A DNA stretch of 64,000 nt from Monoplex corrugatus. Lineage: Eukaryota > Mollusca > Gastropoda > Littorinimorpha > Ranellidae. The translations under genes were made by a program, and so were the position numbers. Under the pieces are notes generated by a model. It saw only the letters and a list, made by a program, of their open reading frames with translations. It did no database searches and had not been told where the DNA came from. The DNA is taken from the NCBI GenBank assembly GCA_030674185.1, contig JAPXFY010000015.1, forward strand, positions 27,645,685 through 27,709,684, read 5' to 3'. Of this stretch, positions 45,007 to 58,421 are shown in pieces; within the stretch, counting starts at the first letter, position 1; each line of letters opens with the position of its first letter.

Positions 45007-48000
45007 TTGACATATTCTGGTATGGTAAACGCAACAAACTGGTTGGGGGAGAGAGACTAGACTTTGAAATAGTGTTCATATTTCGCTTTCATTAAACGCG
45101 CTTTCTTGATCGAAACGAAACTTCGTGGTCGATTTTCGTAATAGCTCAAAGTAAAGGAATAATAAACGAATCATTTTTCAGTACCATGATGGTCCATTCA
45201 GCGTACGTTATTACCTGTAATTTTTGAAGCGTAAAGGCTTTCAATCATTTTTAATGTTCTTGAATATAATTGTTCAAAATACAACAATATTAAAAGTATT
45301 TTGTGTTAAAAGTACTATACCAACACACACAGACACACATTCGTGAAAATAATGGCAACTAATCTTCAAGTTTAAATGTGTTTGAACAATAATGAGCATC
45401 CAATCAGAATCTTGTGTACTTGTAAAACAGAATGACTCTTCATCTGGACAAGGGGAACAATGTAGTTATCCTACAATCATTCGTGGACTCGAACTCCAGA
45501 GCCCTATGGATGCAAAAGCGAAACTATGAAATGGGTATGGTCATATTTATAGCTTACGTTGTAGAAATTTTTTTTTTTTTTTTTTTTTTTTGCGATGGGT
45601 AAATAAACGGTACAAACAAAAAGTATTCATTTTAAGACATGAAGTCGCCATCTCGGGAAAAAAAACACAATTAAGTCAGACTCCTCTAGCCATGATTTGT
45701 GCAACATGAAGAAATAATCAGTTTGTACACTTGTGGAGATTCAGAAATGTGGACACTTTATCTAAACTGAAAGAGTGTACACGTTTACTTTTTCTGCGAA
45801 TATTAATTGCCAAAAGATCTCCATCGTGTGCTCATCAGTACCATTGAAAAGACGATTGTCTTCTTCATAATCCGTCTTCTTTTTAATATAACATAGTCAT
45901 AACGATAAAGGCAGCCACTTACAGAAATGTTGTATATACGTTTTCGAGGAATGGAAGCTTTCAGATTATTACTGACTGACACACACATAACTGACTGCTG
46001 ACACATACATAATAACTACTGACATGTGACACTGACATACCTTTTATGCGCTGATGAAAGATCTTCACAAACTGACGCTTTGTTACTGTCAAAATTGATA
46101 ATCAAAACACTGTGCACTTAACTGTCTATCAGTACAACATAACCATCAGTAGTAACAACAGTAACAGCTACAAATTAGATAACAATGGCAATGAAAAGGA
46201 TGGTGATGAAGACAAACGATGACAGACCATTGTCCTGTTGGTAGCTACATTATATTTCCCACAGGAAGGCAGGGACAAAAAGTGCAAGAACAATTCCCCC
46301 GGATGCCAGAGAAACTCGCTGCCAAAGGCAAGGCCCCCTCCTCTTTCACCCATCCAGTTTCACACAAGCTGATGTCTTCCACAGGAAGGAGACGTCATCG
46401 CCAGACACACACGCCCTCACTGCCTCATTCCAAACATGGGATACCAGTTACAGAACAAAATGCACTGCATTGGTCATTTCTTGGGCCTGTGCCTCGGTAT
46501 ATCTCCAACCTGCAGGTTGGATTTCCTCGTCAGTATTAACCAAGATCGCACAATAAAGGGGCCTCCATTCCCATTAACGATTTCCGGAAGCTATCATCTC
46601 CTGTGATTGCAGGAAGGACTTAATTAAGGAAGAAACCCACAGTAAGACGGACACTATCTTCATCCACACGGGCCTGTGGAGACAGGGTAGCAGCCACTGT
46701 GGTCACTGTGGTCAGTGGGTTATAGCCATCTTCTGCGACACACGCCAGACACAGAGAAAGGAGGACTGAAAGGAAAAGAACAGAAAAAAAAAACAGAAAA
46801 AAGAAGAGACACAAAGAAAGGAGAGGAGAAGGAAATGAGAAGTGGGCAGTGGCGAGTGGAGCAGAATGGACAAGAGTCAGTGGTCATCTGTGTGGGGCGT
46901 GCTGACCCCGTGCAGCTGGTGAGGGGGAGGTGGCGCAATGGAGGTGGTGGTGAGTGAGGATGACACAACGCCCACAAGCTACGAGACGAGGCACACACAC
47001 ACACAGACACGCATCTCACGACACTGAGAAATAGTAACCTCCACCACATGTCGAGAGAGAACAGACACAGTGCACACAAAGACCACGAGGACATGTGTGA
47101 ACAGAGAAAATCTATATACGACAGACAGTGATTTTCATTTTAAAAAAAGTCATATTACTCATTCTGAGCAAGTCCGAAATAAGTGCAACGACACAGAAAA
47201 TACAAATTATCACCCCTCCCCACAGTATTCAGAAAACATGTGTTCATCATCACGACTTGTTATTCGGGGCACACGGAACAACAACTAGTTGAGCAAATCA
47301 AAGTCTAAAGGTTTTAAAATGGCAACTTCTAGACTCGGTCAATGATCAAACATACACAACACACAAGAAATCATGGCCATGAAACAATGACATGAACAAT
47401 AAAGCCAACTTCCAAAAATGGCTGGAATAGTTGACTTGATAATATGGCGCATACATCCAGTTTAGAGGAAAAAAAGTGGTTTGGCGATCGGGGTGGGCTG
47501 GGAAAAGGGTTGATCATGCAACAACTCTTGGTACGTGGATATAAACATGTATAGATTAAAACAATGTAATAGAAACCCAACCAGATCGTGAAGCACACAA
47601 GCACTGTCACAGGCCTAAAATGCAAAATGCTTAAAATAAAAATCATTCATAATAAATACTGAAATATAAAAGAAAGGCAACAAAAACAAAAACCCTCAAA
47701 GTAAATACAGGACAACTCAATTTAAAAAGAACAATGTGTTAAAGAGTTTATTAATGTTCACAGACGACAAGATGGAGAACTATCATTCGTTAAATAATGT
47801 TGAAAGTGTTGTCAACAAGTCAGACACTGACGATACAGCCAGTGCCACAACAAACAAACAAAAAAGACACTAACATATGACAACCACTCTTTCTCTCTAA
47901 TATAACACACCTGTTCCATTTTGAATAAACTCAATGGACACAGTCACTAAAGCAGGCACTCACCAGTTTGTTACGGTTTTGCTTCTGTTGTTTTGGATAT

Positions 48001-51000
48001 ATTAAACCTGTAGCACAGAGATGACATCAACTGGAGGTTAAAAACATAATACTAGTACACAACATGCACATCATCTCCCTTCACCCTTCGAACAAGAACA
48101 GTAACGACCCGCATGAACTACTCTGACTTCAGAACTCGCGGCGTCACATCTTAAAATCGTCATGGACGAGAGTAGTGGGGACGAGACAGCACAGCAGATG
48201 GTCTAATTAGGTACACAAGAAAACTGTTGGTATGGCTTTAACAAGACATGAAACGGGATTGTGTCCCCTCAGTTGTTTCTCTGACTGAAGACAAACATCA
48301 CCCACGGTAACGGGATTTCACCAGCTGAACTAACGCCCTAACTCTTATGAGAGGGGAAAAAAAAAGACGAAACTAAACCCAGCCTACACAGCTGGTGTGA
48401 TCACAGCCAAAACACATCTCCCATGAACATGCAGGTAGTACAACCACATTTCAAATCTTTTATTCTTGATACAATGTCCTAAATTTGTATTCATTTACTT
48501 AACTGATGAATGTGACTTAAGCACGAACAAAGCAGTCGATTGTGTTTCATGTTTACGAACATAGCTGTAAAGTTGCGGGTACGCCCAGGTCCCGCCAATG
48601 ACAGATCAATTATGCTAAGCATGGCTAATTATGAGCATTGTTATACTTTAGAAACTTTGATTTTGAATACAAAAAATCAACTAATGTTCATTTTAAAAAC
48701 TGCAGTTCCATCTTGGGGCATATAAGACAATTTCAGACAATGTGTATGACAATCCGAGCGAATCCAGTTGTAACAATCGTCTTCAAATCCATAGCAAAGT
48801 CAAACTTTCTGATGGCATTTACACTCATCGTTATACAGGCTTAAATTAAGTACATGATGAAAATGAAGCAAGTCAAGTATAGAAACACACAAACAAAACA
48901 AAACAGTCCATTTAATGATCAGCTAAAAAAAGTATGTTCACAATCACTTCCATTTGGCAATGATCGTATATCATTGTGGAAAACTGGCTTCTAACTATGA
49001 AAATCATTTTTATAGCAAATAAGATAGTATGTCAGTGACTCAAAAATTAAGAACCCGATTTGCGAGAATTCAGCATTGTTACATTTGTTGGATCATGTCA
49101 CACGAAATTAAACAAAGAGAAAAAAAAAACACACAACCGACGGCAGAAAGTAAGACAGCAATGTATATATACATAATGCTCAGGCGAAAGCAATGTTGTT
49201 ACAGAGCGAATGTGGGAAACCGCAAGGAAGCAATGCAAATTATGAGTTTCGTTTTATTTGTGGCACAGCCCCCATTGTTAGCAGCAACACAGCTTGGTCC
49301 TAACATGCAGCTGTTTATATGTTGCTAATGATCAAGTCATGGAGGGCGAGTGGGGTATGGGGCCTAACGTCACTCATTTCAGATGAAATATACATCAAAA
49401 TGAACACTTTCAGATTTGCTTTAATCAAGCCATAAATCTACTTTTAATGATCCATAAAATATGTCAACTGGATCTACACAACCAGATTCAAATCCCCAAC
49501 AACATTTCTTTTAACAAAAACATAAAAGTATTCATATAGGCTACATTTTGATCGCGTTTGTCATTAACAACAGAATATTTTCAACAACTCTGTGAGGAAA
49601 TGCGGTGCTTTGCCCAACTGTTAATTCTTCCATTCCAATACCTTATCCACCAGTGGTGGTAGGGTGAAGGAGTGAAGTGGTTAATTAAGTACCGTTGATT
49701 ACCGTTCCGAGACATAGGCTAGCTAGTTTTGGTGTTCGCTACAAAGACATACAAACAGAGGTCACGCAGACTGCTTTCCGGTCACGTCAAAAGGTTGTCT
49801 ATGCTACCTGATGGCAAATTTAAGCATGGAGGAACTGGTTAACTTTTGTTACACCTCATTACTACATGTAGACGTTACGTTTGTTTGAGTGAGTTCTTTC
49901 GACAGTAACCGTTTTCGAAGCATCAGTAATATGGTCAGACACAAAATAATGAATGAAAATGTAAAGGTTTTGTGAATCTTCTGAATGAACCTCTCTCTAC
50001 GTATCTCAATCACCCAGTGGTATACTATGAGATGAGCTAATGTTTTAAATCGACTCGCATTCATCTTTGAGTTTGCTGTGATATAGCCTTTGAAAATCGT
50101 TAACTGATATTCCTGACACAGTGAAATACAAACAATGCGGATTTTGTTATGCTTATGGTTAGAAGAAGTCCTTGTTACACACATATGTGACCTTTATCTG
50201 TTTTGCCTTGAAAGGATTGGCCTGTTTCAGCCCTAAAGACTATGGAATTCGCCTGGGCATAACGATATGGAGATCCTGGTGTTACGTTTAAAGATAGAGA
50301 ACCAGATAAATACATATACACGGTTGTAAACTTGCAAGATTCGGGCACACAAAGCCAAAAATGTTTCCGGTAAATCTAAACTTCGTGTACAGCAGAGTAA
50401 GTAAAACGATGATGGAAATTATTTTTGTAAAGGAGAAAAAAATGCTCACAGGTTCTACACCACTCAGCTGCATCTACAGCTGATCGTAAACTTATCAGTG
50501 TGACCTACTGGACTGAGGCCAACGCCAGACTTGACTGATTAAAAGATGGAGGTTGGAGGGGAGGAGAAAAAAGAACGGAGAAATGCAGTCCCTGAACTGG
50601 TCACTCCAGGAACAGAGATGGCGGGCCTTTTCTACTGCTTCAATTTTCAGTCTCTCACTGGATGTGATATGTCAAGGGACCTGGGAGGAAGAAGACGACT
50701 GTACACAACGGTTGAGCTTTGTCTGTAGAGCATGCAGTAGATGGACTCTCGTCACTGGAAGAAGACTATCGACAGTGATAAACACACGTTTGCCTTATCT
50801 GCGCAATATGTAACAGGCACTAGATGGACTCATCATTACAGAGACTCCTGTGAAAATGTTCTACCCGAAGAAAGGCAGGATGCTGAAGATTTCCAAGAAC
50901 CTCCTTTAAACATTTGCTTTTACATGTACATTTCTTTGGCCTGCCACCTCATGAAAATTTTAAATACAATCCCAAATCGACTATAGTATATTTAAAGTTA

Positions 51001-51209
51001 TCATGTCGCCATAAGCAGCAGAAAATCCGTCATGATGAATTATGAGCATCTGTGCCTTCATAGTCGAAGTAGCGTTGTTGGCCCGTGTTTTGGAAACATA
51101 TGTCAATAAACAGCCCATACAGTTTCGCTCATTTACTCACAAATACGTCTGTTATATCGTTAGACACGTGGTCATCATTTGTATCATTTGTTAAGCATGC
51201 TTAGAGATA

Positions 51210-51210
51210 T

Positions 51211-51257
<47 letters not shown>

Positions 51258-51285
51258 ACACACACACACACACACCACACACACA
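51210..51285. repeat. (CA)n microsatellite
   Basis: CA run with two CACCACA interruptions. Confidence 0.95.
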
Positions 51286-53587
51286 TGTATATATATTTCT
51301 GACTAAATCCATATCATATCTGTGGCTGGAGGGGAACGCAGAGAAAATAGGACACTATCAATATGACATTATTGTAAATGATACATTTTGTTGTTTTTCT
51401 TATTGCTACAAAAGCATCCTTTCAAACGTTTTTGGATAATGGAGTGTTAATTGATAAGGGTTCTATTTCGTGTGGGTGAGGAAACTGGAAGGCAATATCA
51501 ACTTCAAAATGATCTAGTGAAATGCAATGTTCGACCTAAGATTTGTCTCTAAGCGATACTGATCAGACATATGTGGTTATCAATGCCAAATTCTGTGCAT
51601 TTATAACAACACGAACAAAAATCAACAATTATAAACTAACCCACTCTCCCTATTGGAAAAAAATAAGGGGGGGGGGGGGACAAAAAAAAGTCGATCTACG
51701 CCTGTAGCAAACGCCTTGTGCGAAATTTGGGCAGAGTTGACGTGCAATGAAACATTTTGTATCAAGCTGGTTAAAACATGGACATTTAAAAATCAGCTCA
51801 TCTGCAGCGAATGTTGTTAGCCAATGACGCACAAGAAAAGATGAATCAAGTTAAAGTAAAACTTCTGTCATATAGAGCTGGCGGGATAAAAAAAAAAGAC
51901 CATCATAGAACATCATTATCATAACAATTCCAAATAGGCTCACACACTTCATTAATGCATAACATGACGTTCCACAGAAGAGGGAAGGGTTATAATTATA
52001 AATACGCACAGCACAACTCGCCGAATACAAGAGAATGGACCAGTAATACCAAAGACCGGATAGCAAGTCCCACCGGTCAGAACAAGTACATGTGGCTGGC
52101 CCCGACACTGAAAGCTGCACAGTAGACACAATCACATAGACACAGAGACGACAGAGAGAACGCTCATACAAAGGAGACAGAAAAACAGTGCTTTGTAAAC
52201 GTCATCCCAGCTGGAGTACTGTTATCAAAAGCCAAACGACAGACAATGAAGGGTGTTGTGTATAGTCACTACGGTTCTGCTGAATATAGCTGCTTTCTCT
52301 CCTATCGATGCAGTTCTAAAAGGCACGAGGATCTATGTTGTCGTCTCCCAGTGGTGTTGTTAGCTCCCTCTCGGCTTGTGTCCACAGAAGAGTTACAAAC
52401 TCTTGCATACGTGATATGCACATCTGAAACGGTTTTCGTTATTTAGCTCACTTCCACGAAAATCGGGTGAGAAAAATATAATCTTGATAACACAGAAAAT
52501 GTACGAGCAAAATTAGGGTACATAGATGTCTAGTTTTGTACGACTGAAGTACAAGCCTTAACATGAACAAGGTTAGGGTTTTTTTTTACATACCTTACAA
52601 GCCTCATTAAGAAAGTTTGGGAATTTTTTTGTATCGCAAACCGTATTCTACACTGACATGCTAACGCTTATTGTTTTTCTGTCAAAAAATTGTTACACCA
52701 TTTGAATCAATTACAAATATATGATAGTAGACTTCAGGCCGACGATAAAAATGTTGTTTATCTTTATATCATAATGATGGACTATAGACCGACCCAAGAT
52801 GAAAATGTTCCTCTTGATATTTCCCATTGTTATATGACCACAGGGACCAGTTTTACAGCTTCAACATAACATTGAACTGCCAACAAAAATGAAGGAAAAG
52901 AAGGGAAGGCAAACAAATAATTTTAATTAAAACAAACAAAAGAAGCCAGTCAACATTAAACTGGTCTCTTAAAGAAATATGACTGATACGGTTTTGCGTC
53001 ACCGAGTTCCGCACGAATGATATTGTGGTAGCTAAATGCAAACACTAAATGGGCAGCTATCAGTCATTTTACTGCTCTACTAACTGGCTACTCACATCCC
53101 TCTGACGGGATAGTCTGAATCTGACACAAAACACAATGCATGCACGTGAGACTCGTATAACGGCAACAAATGGTTGATTTAATTGAAAACATAATCTCAA
53201 TCCTTCAGAGCATGACAAACATTATTTAAAAACAACAACAACAACGACGACGATGACGACAAAAACCACCGTTGCTCTAAACGCGAACAACAGAAGAAAA
53301 GGCAAAAATAACATCTCTCTCAAGGCTCAACAAAAATGACATTGTACATTATCAGGTTAACGATAATATTTCGATCAAATCGACCCTTTCGTGCATTATT
53401 ATTTGAAGGGGAAAAGATGCAAAACAAGTGAACAGTTTTGTACGTTGTTTTGAGGCCTTGCAAACATGTATCTGTCTTCAAAGGGCGCGAAGCAGACCTA
53501 CCCACTATTGAGACGGGGTAACCAGTAAGCGCGCACAAAACTAAATAAAACATCAAGAAAAAGCATTAGTTTTTTAACGACGAGAGC

Positions 53588-53589
<2 letters not shown>

Positions 53590-53628
<39 letters not shown>
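53590..53628. repeat. (GT)n microsatellite
   Basis: Pure GT run of about 19 units. Confidence 0.95.
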
Positions 53629-53629
<1 letters not shown>

Positions 53630-54186
53630 GATATGAATGAGCCTGTTTTCTTGTTTGTAAAAGTGTTTTCGTGATAGTAGTAAACGATGTTTTAGCTCGC
53701 TTGCATAACAACTGCGTTTGATGTAGGTGTGAGCACACGCGTGTTTGTTCAATTAGCAGCGCATACATTTCAAACAGTCCCTCGCTCGCCAAGAAGTACA
53801 CACACTGTTTAGGTTTACTGATCAAAATTAAACAAGACTATAAGACAATTGTAAACTAATTATCGTCAGACTAAAATACCGCCGGGAATTAGCCACTGAA
53901 ACCACATACTTATCATAAAACGCATCTTTTTAATAAATGGAATAAAAACAAATAGGCCTATACTACGGTACGTGTAGAACAGCGCCCAGAACACATTACA
54001 TATGACAGCTCCTGCTTCTGTCTAGACATGTGGAAAAGTGGTCACCAATCTGGATGAATATTAGATTAAAATTCTCATGTTGAAATTTCAGAAACAAACT
54101 GCAAATAAAAAGAAAAAGTTCGCTGTTTAAATTGTGGACATAAATTTCAACCTGTGAATGCCATTTATGTTCTTTTATGCAATCAG

Positions 54187-54234
54187 ACACGCACACACAC
54201 GCGCGCTCGCGCGCGCTTACACACACACACACCT
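54187..54234. repeat. Mixed (CA)/(CG) alternating tract
   Basis: CACACACACGCGCGCTCGCGC followed by GCGCTTACACACACACAC. It is almost entirely alternating purine-pyrimidine and so prone to Z-DNA. Confidence 0.85.
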
Positions 54235-55261
54235 ACCTCGTCATACAGTTTGAAGCCCAAACTAAAATCTTCTGGCTCTGACACGGAAAGAAAGGTAAAA
54301 AAAAAAAAAAAAAAAAAAAAAGGAGGGGGGGGGGGGGGGCATATGAGCAGAGTTGCTGTCTGTTACCAACCTACAGTTAATTATCGCACATCTACAGGAA
54401 GTATTCCTATACTTTGTTGATAACAGATAAAGGAGGACTGGGCGTTCCCCAAAAATCAACATGTACATTGAGCAGTCATGTTGTCGGAATGGGGTTAAAT
54501 ATTACCCACGCTTTAAAACTGCAATAGCAGGCGCGAGCTGCATTACTGTCCTAAAACAATGTACACACAAAAAAACACATAGCAAACATATCAACAAATA
54601 ATAAGTCACATACAAACAAAAAGAAAAAAGTGCAGATAAAAAAGAAAGAACTGATGAGAAAAAGAACTTCTGTTATTGCCAGTGGGCAGATGCAGTATTT
54701 TATCTTGACAAAAAAGCGATAACTCTTCAACAAATCTAAATGTTTGACACAACACTCTGAGCAGGCCGCTACGATCTCTCTTCTTTCTCTCTCCGACCCC
54801 CTTGCCCTCTGTCTTGCTGTCTTTTGTAGCAGGGGGTGGGGGGTGGGGGCTCTCGTTTGGTCTGTTTGTGTTGTTAGAGAACAAACAATTCACTCTGTCT
54901 GAAAGGTTTCGCTGTCACAGACTGGACAGGTATTACTGTCCTAAAGGTATCTTTCTTTCTTTGTCTGTTTTTAAACTTGGGCAGTAATTCTGCTTTCTTC
55001 CCTGTGAGACTGGTCGTCTACTAGTCGACCGATTTCAACTTGACTTTTTTGCTGATTCCTCTCTTTCCTACTTTTTTAAAATGAAATATCGAATGGAAGC
55101 AGTAGCAATGTCGTACATACTTGGTGCGCAGGTCTTTTGCAAAAGGATAGCGATCGTCCGATCAAAATTGATCGAAAAATGAAAAACGTTAGCAGTTGAC
55201 ATCACACAAACCGTCGAATGGGGGAAGTAAATATGACGAGAAACCAGCAAGACCAAACGTT

Positions 55262-55327
55262 TAACTCTTTCACTCCCTGACCATACCTACCAGCTTCTTG
55301 AAAGCTGGAAAGGAAGTGAAAGAGTTA
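55262..55327. repeat. 66-bp hairpin-forming inverted repeat
   Basis: The outer arms TAACTCTTTCACTCCC (55262-55277) and GGAAGTGAAAGAGTTA (55312-55327) pair with one mismatch. The inner arms CCAGCTT (55290-55296) and AAGCTGG (55302-55308) pair perfectly around a five-base loop. It could be a small MITE-like element or part of a structured transcript. Confidence 0.75.
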
Positions 55328-55481
55328 CGGCCGAGCCAGAGTGGGGGTGGAGAGTTGATGTGGGGAGGGGAGAGGTAGATAAGGAAGGAGGGGCTTGCTC
55401 AGAAGAATCTAGGTTTCTGACTTTATTTGGGCTCCTCTGGTGTCACAAACGGAGACTTTGAAAACCGTGCTTACTTCTTCA

Positions 55482-55560
55482 TTGATTTATTTTATTAGTC
55501 AGATTGATGTATTTTATTAGTCAGATTGATGTATTTTATTAGTCAGATTGATGTATTTTA
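55482..55560. repeat. 22-bp tandem repeat
   Basis: GATGTATTTTATTAGTCAGA plus TT, about 3.5 copies with almost no divergence. Confidence 0.95.
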
Positions 55561-55660
55561 GTCTCGAGTCAGCACACTGTAGTTGTAGACTGAAGTTTGA
55601 GAACGATGTTTACTCGCACCCAAACCCTAAATATTTTACCAGATTAAAGCGCATATATAG

Positions 55661-55662
55661 AT

Positions 55663-55701
<39 letters not shown>

Positions 55702-55731
55702 ATACATACATATATATATACATATATATAC

Positions 55732-55790
<59 letters not shown>
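55661..55790. repeat. (AC)n then (AT)n tract
   Basis: A short AC run followed by nearly pure alternating AT to 55790, which can extrude as a cruciform. Confidence 0.95.
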
Positions 55791-56412
55791 ATTATTTATT
55801 TCATCAGATAAGTGGATGCAGTATGCGCAATCAGCTCACAACAGCGGTAACCTGGATTCGACAAGGACGCTTATTTGCTTCAGAACTCTATTAAGAACTA
55901 AACGAGACCAGCAACATAAACTCGCTCTCTCATGACCTGTTCTGGATTTTCAGACTATTTTTAAGGCATGTACATTATCCGTTTCTTGTTTGCCCTTCCA
56001 CATTATGGCACACATTTTTGCCAAAAGGTTTGAAGTGGAAAATAAACATCCAGATATCGCTAAAAGACTGACTGTTCAAAACGTTCAAACTGTAGGACAG
56101 TTGCATCTTTGTTTTTGTTTTGTTTGTGAACGCAGAATAACAGAAGAAGAGAAGGACGGGAGAGAAGGCGGAGAGGTTAAAAATCACTAAAAACAAAAGG
56201 GGGTAAGGATGAAACAAAAAGACAAGGCAACGAAAAATGGGTAAATGCTGTCTAAACCATTTCCCCTATGTGAACGTAAACAATTTTGGCATTTTCAAAG
56301 ATATAATACAGTAGTGGCATATGTTAATATTGTTGATTCCCATTAAGTATATTGATTCATTGTAGTGTTGTATATTCTTTCTTTGACTGTAACAGCACAC
56401 AGAGAAGGGGTA
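55791..56412. other. Region without a supported gene
   Basis: AT-rich unique sequence with no recognised feature. Confidence 0.4.
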
Positions 56413-57318
<906 letters not shown>

Positions 57319-57376
<58 letters not shown>

Positions 57377-57442
57377 ATCTGTGTGTGTGTCTATGTGCGT
57401 GCGTGCGTGCGTGCGTGCGTGCGTGTGTGCGTGCGTGCGTGC

Positions 57443-57494
<52 letters not shown>

Positions 57495-57526
57495 GGGTGT
57501 GGGTATCTATCTATCTATCTATCTGT
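57319..57526. repeat. (AT)n, (GTGC)n, (GT)n, (CTAT)n compound tract
   Basis: In order: AT run to 57372, TGCG units at about 57394-57446, GT run to about 57490, then about five CTAT units at 57505-57526. Confidence 0.95.
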
Positions 57527-58291
57527 TATAGGTGTAATGTATATCATAAGCAACTGCAGGCGAGACTCATATAAAAAGGGGACTGTTGGTCTGCTGTTAC
57601 AGTGTGCCAAGAACATGATAGGCATATAACTGACATGACTGTGCCATGACACCTGAAATATTTATAACCGACCAAACTGTTATATGATTACAAGTGTAAC
57701 TGATAAGACTGAAATGGACCTGACTATAAGTAACATGACTAAAAACGTTCTGTAAAACTGCCATAACCGACATAATTATGTGGCATGATTACGTGTGCTT
57801 CAGTGCAATATGTCCGACAGGAGTCTCTAGAAAGACGGGCTGACACTAATGGTAATGTACACACAAAAACAGATCTTCAACAGATCAGCCAACTCAAACA
57901 CACATTCTGACATATGTGTATCTAAAGATAACTCAACTGACAACTCGCATCTATAATTATACAGTGGAAGTGGACAACGCCAAGTGAGAGCTTATCTGGA
58001 CAAAAGCATATTGAATTCAACTAGATTGCTATAGAACTGGTGAAGAATGTGGACAAGGAGCGAAGGTAAAGCCTTCAACTCCATCCCCCAACAGTGCGCA
58101 ATAGTTTTATCGACATAGGAGTGATCTCATACCAGGGGACTGTAACCCAAAACACACCAGAGCATCACATTATACATAACTGTTTAGAATACACCGTGGT
58201 ATCACCTAACGCAGTAAAGAAAAAAAAGGTGATTGGGGAAGGGGAAAAAGGAAACAAAACCAATGACGGTAGCATAAAAGACAAAAAATAA
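57527..58291. other. Region without a supported gene
   Basis: No recognised feature. Repeated ATGACTG and CTGACATGACTG-like phrases at 57625-57790 hint at a decayed short repeat. Confidence 0.35.
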
Positions 58292-58421
58292 TGAGCTTGC
58301 TGTCCTGTCCCACCCATTAAGGATTAGTTGCCAGGTCACATCGCGCTGACGATCAGGTCTGCAGTCTCTGTAGCGTGGCCAGTTCGGCCTGGACAACACA
58401 GTGGACAGGACAGCAAGCTCA
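58292..58421. mobile_element. 130-bp fold-back (MITE-like) element
   Basis: The terminal arms TGAGCTTGCTGTCCTGTCC (58292-58310) and GGACAGGACAGCAAGCTCA (58403-58421) are perfect 19-bp reverse complements. Inside, GTTGCCAGG and CCTGGACAAC pair again with one bulged base, so most of the element folds on itself. The structure resembles a non-autonomous DNA transposon (MITE). No transposase and no clear target-site duplication are seen. Confidence 0.65.

Larger units (their letters stand above)
43136..55261. other. Long region without a recognised gene
   Basis: About 12 kb of AT-rich, largely unique sequence. Landmarks are simple tracts only: (CA)n(CG)n at 44969-45006, a run of about 23 T at 45569-45591, (CA)n at 51210-51285, G13 at 51667-51680, (GT)n at 53590-53628, mixed (CA)/(CG) at 54187-54234, and A25 followed by G15 at 54297-54339. 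The frames reach 124 codons at most and look random. Confidence 0.45.

Noticed and set aside
50546..50986. Three overlapping plus-strand frames of 60-86 codons
   Set aside because: They overlap in different frames, with no splice sites or domain and no codon bias that separates one from the others.
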